This document shows positions 46,417 through 55,667 of a stretch of 64,000 bases of DNA, one piece after another. Numbering within the stretch: position 1 is the first letter of the stretch; each line of letters begins with the position of its first letter. The notes below the pieces were generated by a model. The model was not told the DNA's origin. It worked only from the letters and a program-made list of their open reading frames with translations, and searched no databases. A program made the translations under genes and the position numbers. The stretch is taken from positions 62,001 through 126,000 of the forward strand of contig JAPPIK010000001.1 of NCBI GenBank assembly GCA_028820655.1. The letters are read 5' to 3'. Source of the DNA: Candidatus Poribacteria bacterium (GTDB lineage: Bacteria > Poribacteria > WGA-4E > JAJDTR01).

Positions 46417-48459
46417 ATGCTAAAACTGATGAATTGGAAGTCCCTGTTTGTATTGTTGCTTGTCCTGCATCTACTGCCGTTATGGATCTTCACGTATTTC
46501 CCATCGCAGGATGGACCCAGCCACATCTATAATGCCCTCACGCTTAAGGAGTATCACAAGCACGAAAATTATACGATGCGTGATGTTTGGAAACTAAACA
46601 TCACTATCTTCCCAAATTGGCTGTCGCATATCATGCTCGCCGCCTTCCTCTATGTCTTCCCGCCCATTATTGCCGAGAAAATGTTGCTTACCTTGGCGGT
46701 CGGCCTCGTTCCCGTCTCGTTTTTCTATTTCCTCGACGCAGTTCATAAACGAGGATTTGTCTTTGGTTGGCTCGGTTTTATTTTTTCTTACAACTATCTT
46801 CTCTTCATGGGCTTTTACAACTTTGCCTTGAGCACCTCGTTATTCTTTTTCTGTTTCGGTTATTGGTGGCGGCACAAAGATGATATCCGGGTGAAGGATC
46901 TTGTAGTTATTTATATTCTAGCCCTTCTCACGTATCTCTCGCATATCGCTTCTTACGGTTTGCTGATGTTGGGCATGTCATTAGCGGCGGGTTGCCTTTG
47001 GGGAGGGGCTGCTATCGCAACTGCTTGGAATACGCGTAAAGAGGGGTTGGTGCGAGCAACTACACAATTTTGGGCGGGAATAAAGCCGTTAATACGGTTC
47101 GGACTCTACATGATCCCGGTCTATTTCGTCTTAGCGGATTACTACCTTAAGAGCCTTAGGGACCATCAACACGGTAGTCACAGAGGCATGGAGTGGATCA
47201 AGGAGTACTTTTTGGGCGTTAAGTCTATCGTCTACTTCACCGATTGGCACATCGGAGTTAATCATGTACTTCTAGTGATTTTGGGAGTTGCCATTCTGGC
47301 TTCATTGGCGTACCGAATTGCCCGAAAGCAGTGGGTATGCCGGAGCGACGTGTTTCTAATCATAACTGTGGTATTCACGGTCATGTTCATTAGGGCGCCG
47401 TGGGGGTTTGGTCCGGGAGGCTGGATCAACGACCGCATCCATTTCTACATTCTATTAATGCTTGCTCCATGGTTTGTCGTCAACATGTGGAAATGGTTGC
47501 GACACGGATTTGCCGCGGCGCTGGTGGTCATCTGCCTGATCCATCTTGGGCGCACCACATATGAGATCGCGCGGATCGACCCGGAGATCGCGGAGCTCGT
47601 GTCGGGAGCACGCCTAATCGAACCGCACACAACTTACACTGTGCGCGCCAAGGACTGGCGCAAGTCCGACTCATTTGGGAAACTTAAATACGTATCGCCG
47701 TTCGTCCATTCAACCGCGCTATACGGAGTATACGCAGACGATGCGTGCCATTTGGTGAATTACGAGGCAAATTTTGACTATTTTCCGATCAACCGATTGC
47801 ATCATCACGCCTACGGCGGGCGCGAGGACTACATCGTTGCATGGGCACTTCCGCGCGAGGAAAACATTGACGACATCAGGAGAAATTTTGACCTCATCCA
47901 CGAGACCAAGAATCTCAAACTCTTCCGGAGGAAACGGACGGAATCCCCCGACCCGCACATCTGGAGCGAGACCGAGGACGGGCGCAAGATAATTCGGTTC
48001 GACATGCAGCCTCCCGAGGGACAGACTGCTGAAGGCTATCACGCTGTTCACAGGGATCTACGCTACGACAGGGGCAGATTCGGCTGGAAGACGCAATCGC
48101 CGCACAGCCATCATGGAGGCAATACCGAACTTCCTCCTGACTACCGGGATTCCGTCTGGGATAAACACGACGCCGCGTTCAAGCTAGATCTACCGAACGG
48201 GCGCTATCGCGTTACCAACCTGTTCTGCTCGGCTGAAGATAAGGGGCATCAGGTGAATCTGATTGCGAACGGAAAGCGGATGATTAAGAAACTGATTGTC
48301 CCGCACGGAAACGAGACCGTCCGACATACCTACGAAATTGAGGTGACCGAGGGGCATCTCACGCAGGTTATCTATAGACCGAACGAGCGTCTGCCGGAAG
48401 CCGGCATGCACAATCACTGGGTTTGGAACGGATTCACCGTGGAACAGATTTCCAAGTGA
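46417..48459 (+). CDS. 680-residue membrane protein with C-terminal CBM-like module, tandem copy 3
   Basis: Third paralogue. The ATG at 46417 was chosen over an in-frame GTG at 46321 because it gives exactly 680 residues and the shared KLMNWKSLF start. The first 60 residues differ from copy 1 at 3 positions, so copies 1 and 3 are closer to each other at this end than to copy 2. It differs in the soluble region (e.g. EENIDDIRRNFDLIHE). Two small genes follow on the same strand. Confidence 0.7.
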   Translation: MLKLMNWKSLFVLLLVLHLLPLWIFTYFPSQDGPSHIYNALTLKEYHKHENYTMRDVWKLNITIFPNWLSHIMLAAFLYVFPPIIAEKMLLTLAVGLVPVSFFYFLDAVHKRGFVFGWLGFIFSYNYLLFMGFYNFALSTSLFFFCFGYWWRHKDDIRVKDLVVIYILALLTYLSHIASYGLLMLGMSLAAGCLWGGAAIATAWNTRKEGLVRATTQFWAGIKPLIRFGLYMIPVYFVLADYYLKSLRDHQHGSHRGMEWIKEYFLGVKSIVYFTDWHIGVNHVLLVILGVAILASLAYRIARKQWVCRSDVFLIITVVFTVMFIRAPWGFGPGGWINDRIHFYILLMLAPWFVVNMWKWLRHGFAAALVVICLIHLGRTTYEIARIDPEIAELVSGARLIEPHTTYTVRAKDWRKSDSFGKLKYVSPFVHSTALYGVYADDACHLVNYEANFDYFPINRLHHHAYGGREDYIVAWALPREENIDDIRRNFDLIHETKNLKLFRRKRTESPDPHIWSETEDGRKIIRFDMQPPEGQTAEGYHAVHRDLRYDRGRFGWKTQSPHSHHGGNTELPPDYRDSVWDKHDAAFKLDLPNGRYRVTNLFCSAEDKGHQVNLIANGKRMIKKLIVPHGNETVRHTYEIEVTEGHLTQVIYRPNERLPEAGMHNHWVWNGFTVEQISK

Positions 48460-48543
48460 TAGCCAGTTGCAGATTACGGTGGGGTGCAACTGAAACACTG
48501 ACACAAATGAAGACGCTGCGATAGTGGGAAAGGAGCTGTAAGA

Positions 48544-48699
48544 ATGAATCTTTCAAGACCTGAATTCTTATTTGATTTAATCCTCCTCTTCTGGTACGTC
48601 ATTATATTCAGCGTGCTAGTTTTTGCCGCTGTAATAGTCGTTGCAGTTATTCGTGGGAAACGAGGAGCATCTGAATTGCCGGCAAGAACCGAAGCCTGA
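48544..48699 (+). CDS. Small single-span membrane protein (51 residues)
   Basis: ATG at 48544 has AGGAG 8 bases upstream. After MNLSRPEFLFDL there is one TM helix (residues ~12-36, IILFWYVIIFSVLVFAA pattern) and a short basic then acidic tail. It ends 12 bases before the PspC-like gene, with a good ribosome site, so a real two-gene unit is likely. No family recognised. Confidence 0.6.
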   Translation: MNLSRPEFLFDLILLFWYVIIFSVLVFAAVIVVAVIRGKRGASELPARTEA

Positions 48700-48711
48700 G
48701 ACCCGAGGTTA

Positions 48712-48924
48712 GTGCGCATTATAGAAAGGAAGTTAATCGGAGGCGTCTGTGCTGGTTTTGCCTATAAATTTGGGATTTCGCATTGGATTGTAAGGGCACT
48801 TTGCGTGTTATTGATGTTCCCGTTGTCAGGAACTCCGATTTTTGCCTATTTTATTCTGTGGGGATTTATGCCTAAAGTGAATGAATTCCCGGAGCATTAC
48901 GATAATCGAACCGAAGGGCATTGA
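48712..48924 (+). CDS. PspC-domain small membrane protein
   Basis: A 70-residue protein with a GTG start and GAGG just upstream. It has the PspC signature: RKLIGGVCAGFAYKFGISHWIVRALCVLLM, then a second hydrophobic stretch FAYFILWGFMP. Such proteins sit in the inner membrane and are linked to envelope stress (phage-shock response) in other bacteria; many are of unknown role. Confidence 0.85.
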   Translation: MRIIERKLIGGVCAGFAYKFGISHWIVRALCVLLMFPLSGTPIFAYFILWGFMPKVNEFPEHYDNRTEGH

Positions 48925-48984
48925 CACTATTGATAGTTGTTGGAAACCGCGTCGTTTTTTTCCGCAGGTTAGACCTTAAGCTCC

Positions 48985-49485
48985 TTAAAGCGTCCATTTC
49001 TTCAAGTCTTTCCAGAGCAGTGCACTTGACCGGAGATATTCTCCTCCCATCTTCTCGTAAAATTGCCGGTACGGATTTTCCGAGTACAAATTTACTCCCA
49101 TGCTGTAGATCCCTTCCGCCCGGACCCAATCCACCACCAATTCAAACAGATGTGTCCCGATTCCTTGTCGTTGATAGTCTTTCAGAACGTACGTCGATTG
49201 AAGTTCGCTTTCCACACCCCATTTGCTCGAGTGGTGGCACGCGGCGAATCCGACCATGAGCCCGCCGTCAAACGCGGCAAAGATAATCCGCGGATCCTTG
49301 GACTTGCGCGGACTCCGGGTTTTTTCGATGTACCCTTTCCACTTTACCAATAGTTGATCATAGTCTAATTCGTACTCCGGTGTCATGAACTCAATTACAC
49401 CTACCAGTGACGCCTGTTTGCTTGCGGCCTCTGTTCGCGCGATCGCCTTGGCGTCATGAATGGATGCTTCCCGATAGGTGAACAT
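48985..49485 (-). CDS. GNAT family N-acetyltransferase
   Basis: A 166-residue acetyltransferase with all GNAT motifs: N-terminal YREASIHDAKAIARTE, the central strand IIFAAFDGGLMVGFAA, the acetyl-CoA loop YQRQGIGTHLF (about residues 105-115) and the C-terminal NPYRQFYEKMGGEYL. It is convergent with the PspC-like gene and downstream of thrC on the same strand. Substrate not predictable. Confidence 0.9.
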   Translation of the reverse strand: MFTYREASIHDAKAIARTEAASKQASLVGVIEFMTPEYELDYDQLLVKWKGYIEKTRSPRKSKDPRIIFAAFDGGLMVGFAACHHSSKWGVESELQSTYVLKDYQRQGIGTHLFELVVDWVRAEGIYSMGVNLYSENPYRQFYEKMGGEYLRSSALLWKDLKKWTL

Positions 49486-49594
49486 CGTGAGACACTCCCT
49501 ATTTTCCCCGTAGGGTGCGCACTGCGCACCATCGCCAGCCGCTCACGATAGCAAGAGATTGTCCGAATTGGCCAATCAAACCGTGAATCTTGGA

Positions 49595-50788
49595 TCACCG
49601 AACGCATGTTTGGGCGTGGCTCTCCACCTGATACCCTCCCGTATTGAAGAGCACCACCCGTTCCGATTTATCTACCTGTCCGGTTGCTACCAACTTTATT
49701 AATCCTGCCACAGTTGCCGCGCCCTCGGGGCAGGCGAGGATGCCTTCATTCATCCCGAGGACATCCATCGCCTCCAAAATCTCTTCATCCGTGACGGCAA
49801 TCGCTGCGCCGCCGCTCCCCCGAATCGCATCCAAGATCAAAAAATCGCCGACAGCCCGCGGTACACGCAATCCCGCCGCAATCGTATGCGCGTCTGCCCA
49901 AGGCTCCGCTTCCGTGCTCCCCGCTTCCCACGCCTTGACAATCGGAGCGCAGCCCACAGCTTGCACCGAAATCATTCGCGGGCGTTTACTGTCGATCCAA
50001 CCTATCGCCTCCAACTCCTGAAATCCTTTCCACATTCCCACCATTCCGGTTCCGCCGCCTGTTGGATAGATAATTGCGTCCGGGAGTTCCCAATCAAATT
50101 GCTCTGCAAGTTCAAGCCCCATGGTTTTTTTACCTTCAACGCGGTACGGTTCTTTGAGCGTCGAGACATCGAACCAGTTTTCCTCCTCCTTCCGTTCGGC
50201 GACAATCTTCCCCGCATCCGTAATTAGCCCGTCAACGAGCGTGACGGATGCCCCTGCCATGCGGCAGGTTTTCTGGTTGAACGCCGGAGTATCCTTCGGC
50301 ATGAAGATATTCGCCTCCATCCCGGCTGCTGCCGCGTAGATTGATAAGGCTGTTGCCGCGTTGCCGGCGGATGGAATGGCTAACTTCGTCAACCCAAGTT
50401 CCCTTGCTTTGGACACCGCCATTGCCAGACCGCGCGCCTTGAAACTGCCGCCGGGAAGAGGGGATTCGTCCTTCACCCAAAGGGCGTCCAACCCCAACGA
50501 ATCGCCCAGACGCCGTGCCCGTATAAGAGGCGTCATCACCTCACCGAGTGAAATCTGGTGAGCGGGGTTGATGAGCGGGAGCAGTTCCGTATACCGCCAA
50601 AACGATGCGGTACGCTCCAAGAGAGCGGACTTGCTCCACGCTTTGGCAACTTTCTTCAAGTCGTAGCGCGCAAACAAAGGTTTTCCGCAGGATGTGCACA
50701 GATTCTGCGGGCGTTCGTGACTGTGCGTTCGAGCACACTTGCTGCATTCGAGGTGGGTTAAAAAATTCACGGGATTTTCCATTCGCAT
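49595..50788 (-). CDS. thrC: Threonine synthase ThrC (zinc-ribbon type)
   Basis: A 397-residue PLP enzyme that converts O-phosphohomoserine to threonine. An N-terminal zinc ribbon uses C15, C18, C31 and C34. PLP binds K117 (GGSFKARG), the phosphate loop is PTGGGTGMVGMWKG, and SAGNAA recognises the substrate. This is the form seen in archaea and many bacteria. ATG codons at 50788 and 50782 are both possible starts. Confidence 0.92.
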   Translation of the reverse strand: MRMENPVNFLTHLECSKCARTHSHERPQNLCTSCGKPLFARYDLKKVAKAWSKSALLERTASFWRYTELLPLINPAHQISLGEVMTPLIRARRLGDSLGLDALWVKDESPLPGGSFKARGLAMAVSKARELGLTKLAIPSAGNAATALSIYAAAAGMEANIFMPKDTPAFNQKTCRMAGASVTLVDGLITDAGKIVAERKEEENWFDVSTLKEPYRVEGKKTMGLELAEQFDWELPDAIIYPTGGGTGMVGMWKGFQELEAIGWIDSKRPRMISVQAVGCAPIVKAWEAGSTEAEPWADAHTIAAGLRVPRAVGDFLILDAIRGSGGAAIAVTDEEILEAMDVLGMNEGILACPEGAATVAGLIKLVATGQVDKSERVVLFNTGGYQVESHAQTCVR

Positions 50789-51173
50789 GTCTCACGGAGC
50801 GACTATGTTGGGTGTCATCGCCATTAAACACATGCAGCATCGCTAATACTACAGGGTATAAACTTGTCATTTCTGTTCTGCGTCTCTGAATTTACGCTTC
50901 CCGATTATAACATGTGGAGACTCGGTTATCAATTCAGCTATAATCGGTCTTTTTCCCTCGCCAACGAATCCGCGCGCAAAGTCGGATCTGAGCGGATTAG
51001 CAGTTTTCGGATGCTCCTGTGCATGCGAACACAATCCGTTGGCAATAAAGTGACTCTGTAGGTATAATATAATCAATAACGGTGCTTAATCACTTTCGAT
51101 CAAGTGATGGGAAGTTCAAGGGAGATTGTACGGGCTAGATGCGAGTCTACGGAAGATCAGGGAGGAACAGGGT
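50789..51173. promoter_or_regulatory. Divergent intergenic region thrC / ABC permease
   Basis: 385 bases between divergent genes. No operator is recognised. The permease ribosome site GGAGG is at 51161-51165. Confidence 0.4.
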
Positions 51174-52307
51174 TTGAACAATATCTTCCTTAAAGACATG
51201 GCATACCGCAGGACGCGGGTCGTGTTGACGGCTATCGGAATCACTGTCCTGATTCTGCTGATTCTGTTCCTCGGTGGAATCATGAACGGGATGCGCATAC
51301 AGGCGACGCAGTATGTCAAATCGACAGGCGCCGACATCTGGATTTCCGCTGAAGGATCCGGGGGCGCGTTTATCGGTTTTTCGATGCTCATTGAAGAGCA
51401 TATGGGCCAGTTGAACGCTGCACGGGGATTGGAGCCGCACTCGGCGTCTCCACTGGTTTTTGCGCAGGCGCGCCCTATCATTCGTGGAAAACCGAGCAAA
51501 GCGATTGTCGTTGGTTTCCGGCCCGGTAAGCTCGGCGGACCCACCCATGTGCTTGAAGGACGGATGTTTGAAAAAAGCGAGTTCGAAGATTACAGTCCGG
51601 AATATGTGCCACCCCTTCAGGTGGTCGTTGATGAAAAGATGGGGCTTGAAATCGGCGAACGAATTGTCATCGGCGGCAAGGAACTCAAAGTCGTCGGTAA
51701 AGTCAAAAGCCTCATGTTTGTGCTTGATACCCCTCTGTTATTCATGGAGATTCGTACCGCTCAAGACGTATTGCTAGGGAGTTATCCACGCGTAAACATG
51801 ATGATTGCAAAGAGCAGCGAGAGAGTTTCCCCGGAGCAGGTTGCCAAGCAGTTTGAGTATTCCCCGTTGAAAATCGAAGTGCGCACACTTCAACAGACGA
51901 TTGACGATATTATCGACTACTATGTTGTCAGCCCAATGAGGGCGGTCACATTTCTGCGTGTGATGCTATGGTTGGCGGCCGGCATACTCGTCGGGATGAT
52001 TACCTACGTGACAACCCTTGAAAAAACGCAAGAGATTGGTGTGTTGAAAGCTATTGGGGCATCCAATATGTACGTGATGCAGTTAATTCTCAAGCAGGTT
52101 GTTTTAATTTCAATCATTGGCGTTTTGTGCGGACTGATCTTGTCATTTATATTTGCCGCTGTTGCTCCAATTTTTGTTTCGATCCATCTGCTCGAATCCA
52201 TTATTGTAGCAGTAATCAGTTTTTTCGTGTGTTGCTTTAGCGGTTATCTCGCGGCGCGAAAGGCGGTCGCGGTTGACCCGATGCTCGCATTCAGAGGCGA
52301 GATTTGA
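51174..52307 (+). CDS. ABC transporter permease, FtsX/MacB/DevC-like
   Basis: A 377-residue permease. The TTG at 51174 was chosen because GGAGG lies 8 bases before it; a TTG at 51126 has poorer spacing. TM1 (VVLTAIGITVLILLILFLGG) is followed by a ~230-residue periplasmic MacB-type domain, then three TMs with the FtsX motif KTQEIGVLKAIGASNMYVMQL. This matches type VII (mechanotransmission) ABC systems for lipoprotein, peptide or glycolipid export. It is 13 bases upstream of its ATPase gene. Confidence 0.88.
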   Translation: MNNIFLKDMAYRRTRVVLTAIGITVLILLILFLGGIMNGMRIQATQYVKSTGADIWISAEGSGGAFIGFSMLIEEHMGQLNAARGLEPHSASPLVFAQARPIIRGKPSKAIVVGFRPGKLGGPTHVLEGRMFEKSEFEDYSPEYVPPLQVVVDEKMGLEIGERIVIGGKELKVVGKVKSLMFVLDTPLLFMEIRTAQDVLLGSYPRVNMMIAKSSERVSPEQVAKQFEYSPLKIEVRTLQQTIDDIIDYYVVSPMRAVTFLRVMLWLAAGILVGMITYVTTLEKTQEIGVLKAIGASNMYVMQLILKQVVLISIIGVLCGLILSFIFAAVAPIFVSIHLLESIIVAVISFFVCCFSGYLAARKAVAVDPMLAFRGEI

Positions 52308-52320
52308 GGGGAGAAGTCTG

Positions 52321-52995
52321 ATGGGGATTGTCGTAGAAGGAAAAGGTTTAACCAAACGCTTTGGTGACGGCGAGGCTGGTGTGCTCGCTGTTGACAGCGT
52401 CGACTTTGCAATAGGGGAAGGCGAGTTGGTGATGTTGATGGGAGACAGCGGATGCGGGAAAACGACGTTGATTAGTCTGCTCGGTTGCATTCTCACCCCT
52501 AACGAGGGTGAACTGTGGATTGATGGGGAACAGATAAATCATCCCGACCAGGACCTTTCCGTTGTCCGCCGCGAGAAAATTGGTTTTGTCTTTCAGCTTT
52601 TTCATCTTCTCCCGTATTTGACCGCGCTTGAGAATGTAATCGTCGCCATGGATCTCGCCGGCAAAAAGAGCGATCTAGCCGAGAATCGAGCCAAGGAACT
52701 CCTGATCCAGGTAGGGTTGGAGGATCGTCTCGAACACCGCCCCGCTCAGCTTTCGGGTGGTGAAAAACAGCGAGTCTCCTTTGCCCGCGCACTTGCCAAC
52801 AACCCGAACATAGTTTTCGCCGATGAACCTACCGCCAACTTGGATAGCCGCCAAAGCGAGAATCTTATGAGTCTCGTCCGAGAACTAAGACAAGAACACA
52901 GCACGACAATCGCGATCGTCACACACCACGAAGGGTTGAGGAAGGACGCCGATCGAATCGTCCAGATGAAAGACGGTCGGATTTTGTCGGAATAA
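52321..52995 (+). CDS. ABC transporter ATP-binding protein, LolD/MacB/DevA-like
   Basis: A 224-residue ATPase starting with ATG 52321 behind GAGGGGAGAAG. Walker A GDSGCGKTT (with Asp where most have Pro), Q-loop FVFQLFHLLPYLTALENV, signature LSGGEKQRVS, Walker B IVFADEPTANLD and switch His in VTHHEG are all present. It partners the preceding permease; no membrane-fusion protein gene is adjacent. Confidence 0.92.
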   Translation: MGIVVEGKGLTKRFGDGEAGVLAVDSVDFAIGEGELVMLMGDSGCGKTTLISLLGCILTPNEGELWIDGEQINHPDQDLSVVRREKIGFVFQLFHLLPYLTALENVIVAMDLAGKKSDLAENRAKELLIQVGLEDRLEHRPAQLSGGEKQRVSFARALANNPNIVFADEPTANLDSRQSENLMSLVRELRQEHSTTIAIVTHHEGLRKDADRIVQMKDGRILSE

Positions 52996-53070
52996 TCGGC
53001 GTTGGTATCGAGTTGCGAGGTCGCGGGAAGTGCCTCCCACCATGTGGACACATCTTGAAGTGGAGAAACA

Positions 53071-54489
53071 GTGAATCAAGGCTATCGTCACGCGGCGTGC
53101 TTGGGTATTTTGTTTATTCTCTTCACCCTACTCGTCAGTGGACGAGCATATGCCGAATTGTACGAGGGCCCCCCGGATCTTGAGGAATTGGCAATGGGGG
53201 GCGGCGGACTAACCGGCGGTGGTTTGTCCTTCATTGATGGCGATCCGTTCGTTCGGTTCCAAATCCAACCGGATATCGGCATCGGCAAGGTCGGATTCGG
53301 GTTGGGTTTTGTGTTGCTCTATAATCCGGAGGCGGGTGAGGGAGAAAATCAGATACTCGCCGAGGATGCCGAATATTGGGACAATCCCAGTACCATGGTG
53401 CGTGCCGTGCGTTACGTGCGTTATGCACATCCGCGCGACCCGTTCTACGCGCGTCTCGGCGAATTGAATTTCGTGACGATAGGACGCGGGTTAATCATGT
53501 CCGGTTATGCCAACTACGGCCGCCGTGGTATGAGTCTCAATCTCCGAACCGAATCGCGTCGAATAGGCGTCGAATCGATAGTCAATGATCTGGTCAATCC
53601 GAGGATATTCGGCGGGCGCTTATTCATCCGACCGTTACAGGGAATCAAGACCGTATCTATTCTTAGCGGATTGGAACTTGGTGCGACTTACCTGACCGAC
53701 ATCAAGCCCGATATTATTCCCGATGACTATGCGACCGGTCAAGGCGATTCCATCGACGAAGATCCGTTGATTGCATTGAGTGTCGATGTAGGATTCCCGC
53801 TCATCGAAAGTGATCTATTCCGGCTGGACCTATACGATGAATTGGCATTCCTCAACACACAATCAAGCCTCAAGCATCTGGCAGAATCTGAACCCCCGTC
53901 AGGAAACGCGATCGGGATTGGATTGACATTTCCCAGTTCACTCTTCAAATTCGAGTATCGCACCTTCAATGAAGGGTTTGTCCCGACGGTGTTTGATTAT
54001 TCCTACCAAGCGTCCGCTGTCGATTCGGCTCCGGTATTCCTCGGACTAGGACCCGACGTAGATAAAGGAAAAGCGAGATACGGGTATTTTTCCATGTTTG
54101 CATGGCAACCGATCCCGATGCTCCATTTGCTGGGCGCATTTGAAGACTACAATATCAGCTATCCGAAGTTATACGTCGGCATCACCGAATCCGGCATTGT
54201 TCAAAAGATGGCGTTCCGGGCGTTTTATGCCAAGCGCGACCTCGGTGAGCCCGATAGTGGATACCCCGATGCCCCGGGAAGCGAGGACCCAAGTATCTTC
54301 GAGGACCTGTTTCGGCTTGATGGGAAGTCCGCCCTCATTGTGCGCGTCGAATACGAGTTGTATCGGCCTATCGTCGTCGCAATCGTACGCGAGTTCCGCT
54401 TCCGGCATAGAGAGGACGCGGATGGGGTGACGGATTTTGAGACCATTCAAAAAACCACAATCGAAGTCGGTCTCAATCTTCAGTTTTGA
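53071..54489 (+). CDS. Exported outer-membrane beta-barrel-like protein
   Basis: A 472-residue protein with a GTG start behind TGGAG. The signal peptide (ILFILFTLLVSGRAYA) is cleaved near residue 28. Most of the rest is alternating short strands and loops typical of an outer-membrane barrel, ending TTIEVGLNLQF. It lies 75 bases downstream of the ABC pair, so it may be the outer-membrane partner or the cargo. No named family recognised. Confidence 0.6.
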   Translation: MNQGYRHAACLGILFILFTLLVSGRAYAELYEGPPDLEELAMGGGGLTGGGLSFIDGDPFVRFQIQPDIGIGKVGFGLGFVLLYNPEAGEGENQILAEDAEYWDNPSTMVRAVRYVRYAHPRDPFYARLGELNFVTIGRGLIMSGYANYGRRGMSLNLRTESRRIGVESIVNDLVNPRIFGGRLFIRPLQGIKTVSILSGLELGATYLTDIKPDIIPDDYATGQGDSIDEDPLIALSVDVGFPLIESDLFRLDLYDELAFLNTQSSLKHLAESEPPSGNAIGIGLTFPSSLFKFEYRTFNEGFVPTVFDYSYQASAVDSAPVFLGLGPDVDKGKARYGYFSMFAWQPIPMLHLLGAFEDYNISYPKLYVGITESGIVQKMAFRAFYAKRDLGEPDSGYPDAPGSEDPSIFEDLFRLDGKSALIVRVEYELYRPIVVAIVREFRFRHREDADGVTDFETIQKTTIEVGLNLQF

Positions 54490-54647
54490 AATATGACTAA
54501 ACGTGCCAACGGTCTTGGTAGCCCAAGATAGTTAGAGGATTAATTGGGCGAGGGGCAGTGTGCGCCTGCTCGAAGTACCTGATTCTCAAGACGTTTAACC
54601 TCTACTACCCGCACTATCCTATCCGAGTCATGTTCTAAGGACCAGCC

Positions 54648-55667
54648 TTGCTCACCTACATCCTTCATCGCTTAGTTTCGATGCTTCTGTCTTTATTTGG
54701 AGTGTCGCTGCTCGTATTCTTCATGGTTCATCTCATCCCCGGAGATGCGGCACTTGCGATCCTGGGTGAACGGGCAACCGAGGAGGCGTTGAAGGAACTG
54801 CGGCAAGAGATGGGGCTCGATAAACCCCTTTATCACCAGTACGGCACATTCCTCCGTAACCTTGCCCATCTTGACCTCGGCAGATCGTTCAAGACGAGAC
54901 AGCCGGTCGTTGATGAGATTAAACGTTACTTTCCCGCCACGATAGAATTGACCATCGCAGCCATGGTGTTTGCCATCCTATTTGGCATGGCTGCCGGTAT
55001 CATTGCGGCCGCGAATCGCGGCAAATTCTGGGATTACGCCACGATGTTCGGCTCGCTTGCCGGTATCTCGATGCCGATCTTCTGGCTCGGATTGATGCTC
55101 ATTATCCTGTTTGGATATACTTTTCCAATCCTACCAAGTTCGCAACGACTGGACGCTGTCTTAGATCTTGATGTTCAGCACCGCACCCACTTTTACTTGA
55201 TCGATACCTTACTTTCCGGGAATCTTGCCGCGTTTCGCAGCGCGGTTTCCCACCTCATACTTCCCGCTATCACACTTGGAACCGTTCCGTTGGCGATTAT
55301 CGCGCGCATGACGCGGTCGAGCTTGCTAGAGGTGCTTAACCAACCGTACATCGTGACTGCGCGTGCAAAGGGGCTTCCCGAGTGGTCCGTAATTCTCAAA
55401 CATGGACTAAAAAATAGTATGATTTCCGTGTTGACAATTATCGGTCTACAGTTCGGATATCTGATGAGTGGCGCCATACTTACGGAACATATTTTTTCAT
55501 GGCCCGGTCTGGGATCATGGTTACGAGCCTCCGTCGAGGCTCGGGATATTCGTCCGATTCAGGGCGGCGTGCTCTTTGTGGCTGCCGTGTTTATGACCGT
55601 GAACTTAGTGGTAGACTTGCTCTACACCTATTTTGATCCGCGAATCAGGATGGGGGAAAACACGTGA
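54648..55667 (+). CDS. Peptide-type ABC transporter permease, DppB/OppB-like
   Basis: A 339-residue inner-membrane permease. The TTG start has AAGG 7 bases upstream. The family N-terminus YILHRLVSMLLSLFGVSLLVF is followed by HLIPGD, and TMs flank the EAA-type loop ARAKGLPEWSVILKHGLKNS. The insert near residues 165-190 is typical of DppB. It overlaps the next permease by 4 bases (GTGA). Neither binding protein nor ATPases are in the window, so the complex is completed elsewhere. Confidence 0.92.
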   Translation: MLTYILHRLVSMLLSLFGVSLLVFFMVHLIPGDAALAILGERATEEALKELRQEMGLDKPLYHQYGTFLRNLAHLDLGRSFKTRQPVVDEIKRYFPATIELTIAAMVFAILFGMAAGIIAAANRGKFWDYATMFGSLAGISMPIFWLGLMLIILFGYTFPILPSSQRLDAVLDLDVQHRTHFYLIDTLLSGNLAAFRSAVSHLILPAITLGTVPLAIIARMTRSSLLEVLNQPYIVTARAKGLPEWSVILKHGLKNSMISVLTIIGLQFGYLMSGAILTEHIFSWPGLGSWLRASVEARDIRPIQGGVLFVAAVFMTVNLVVDLLYTYFDPRIRMGENT

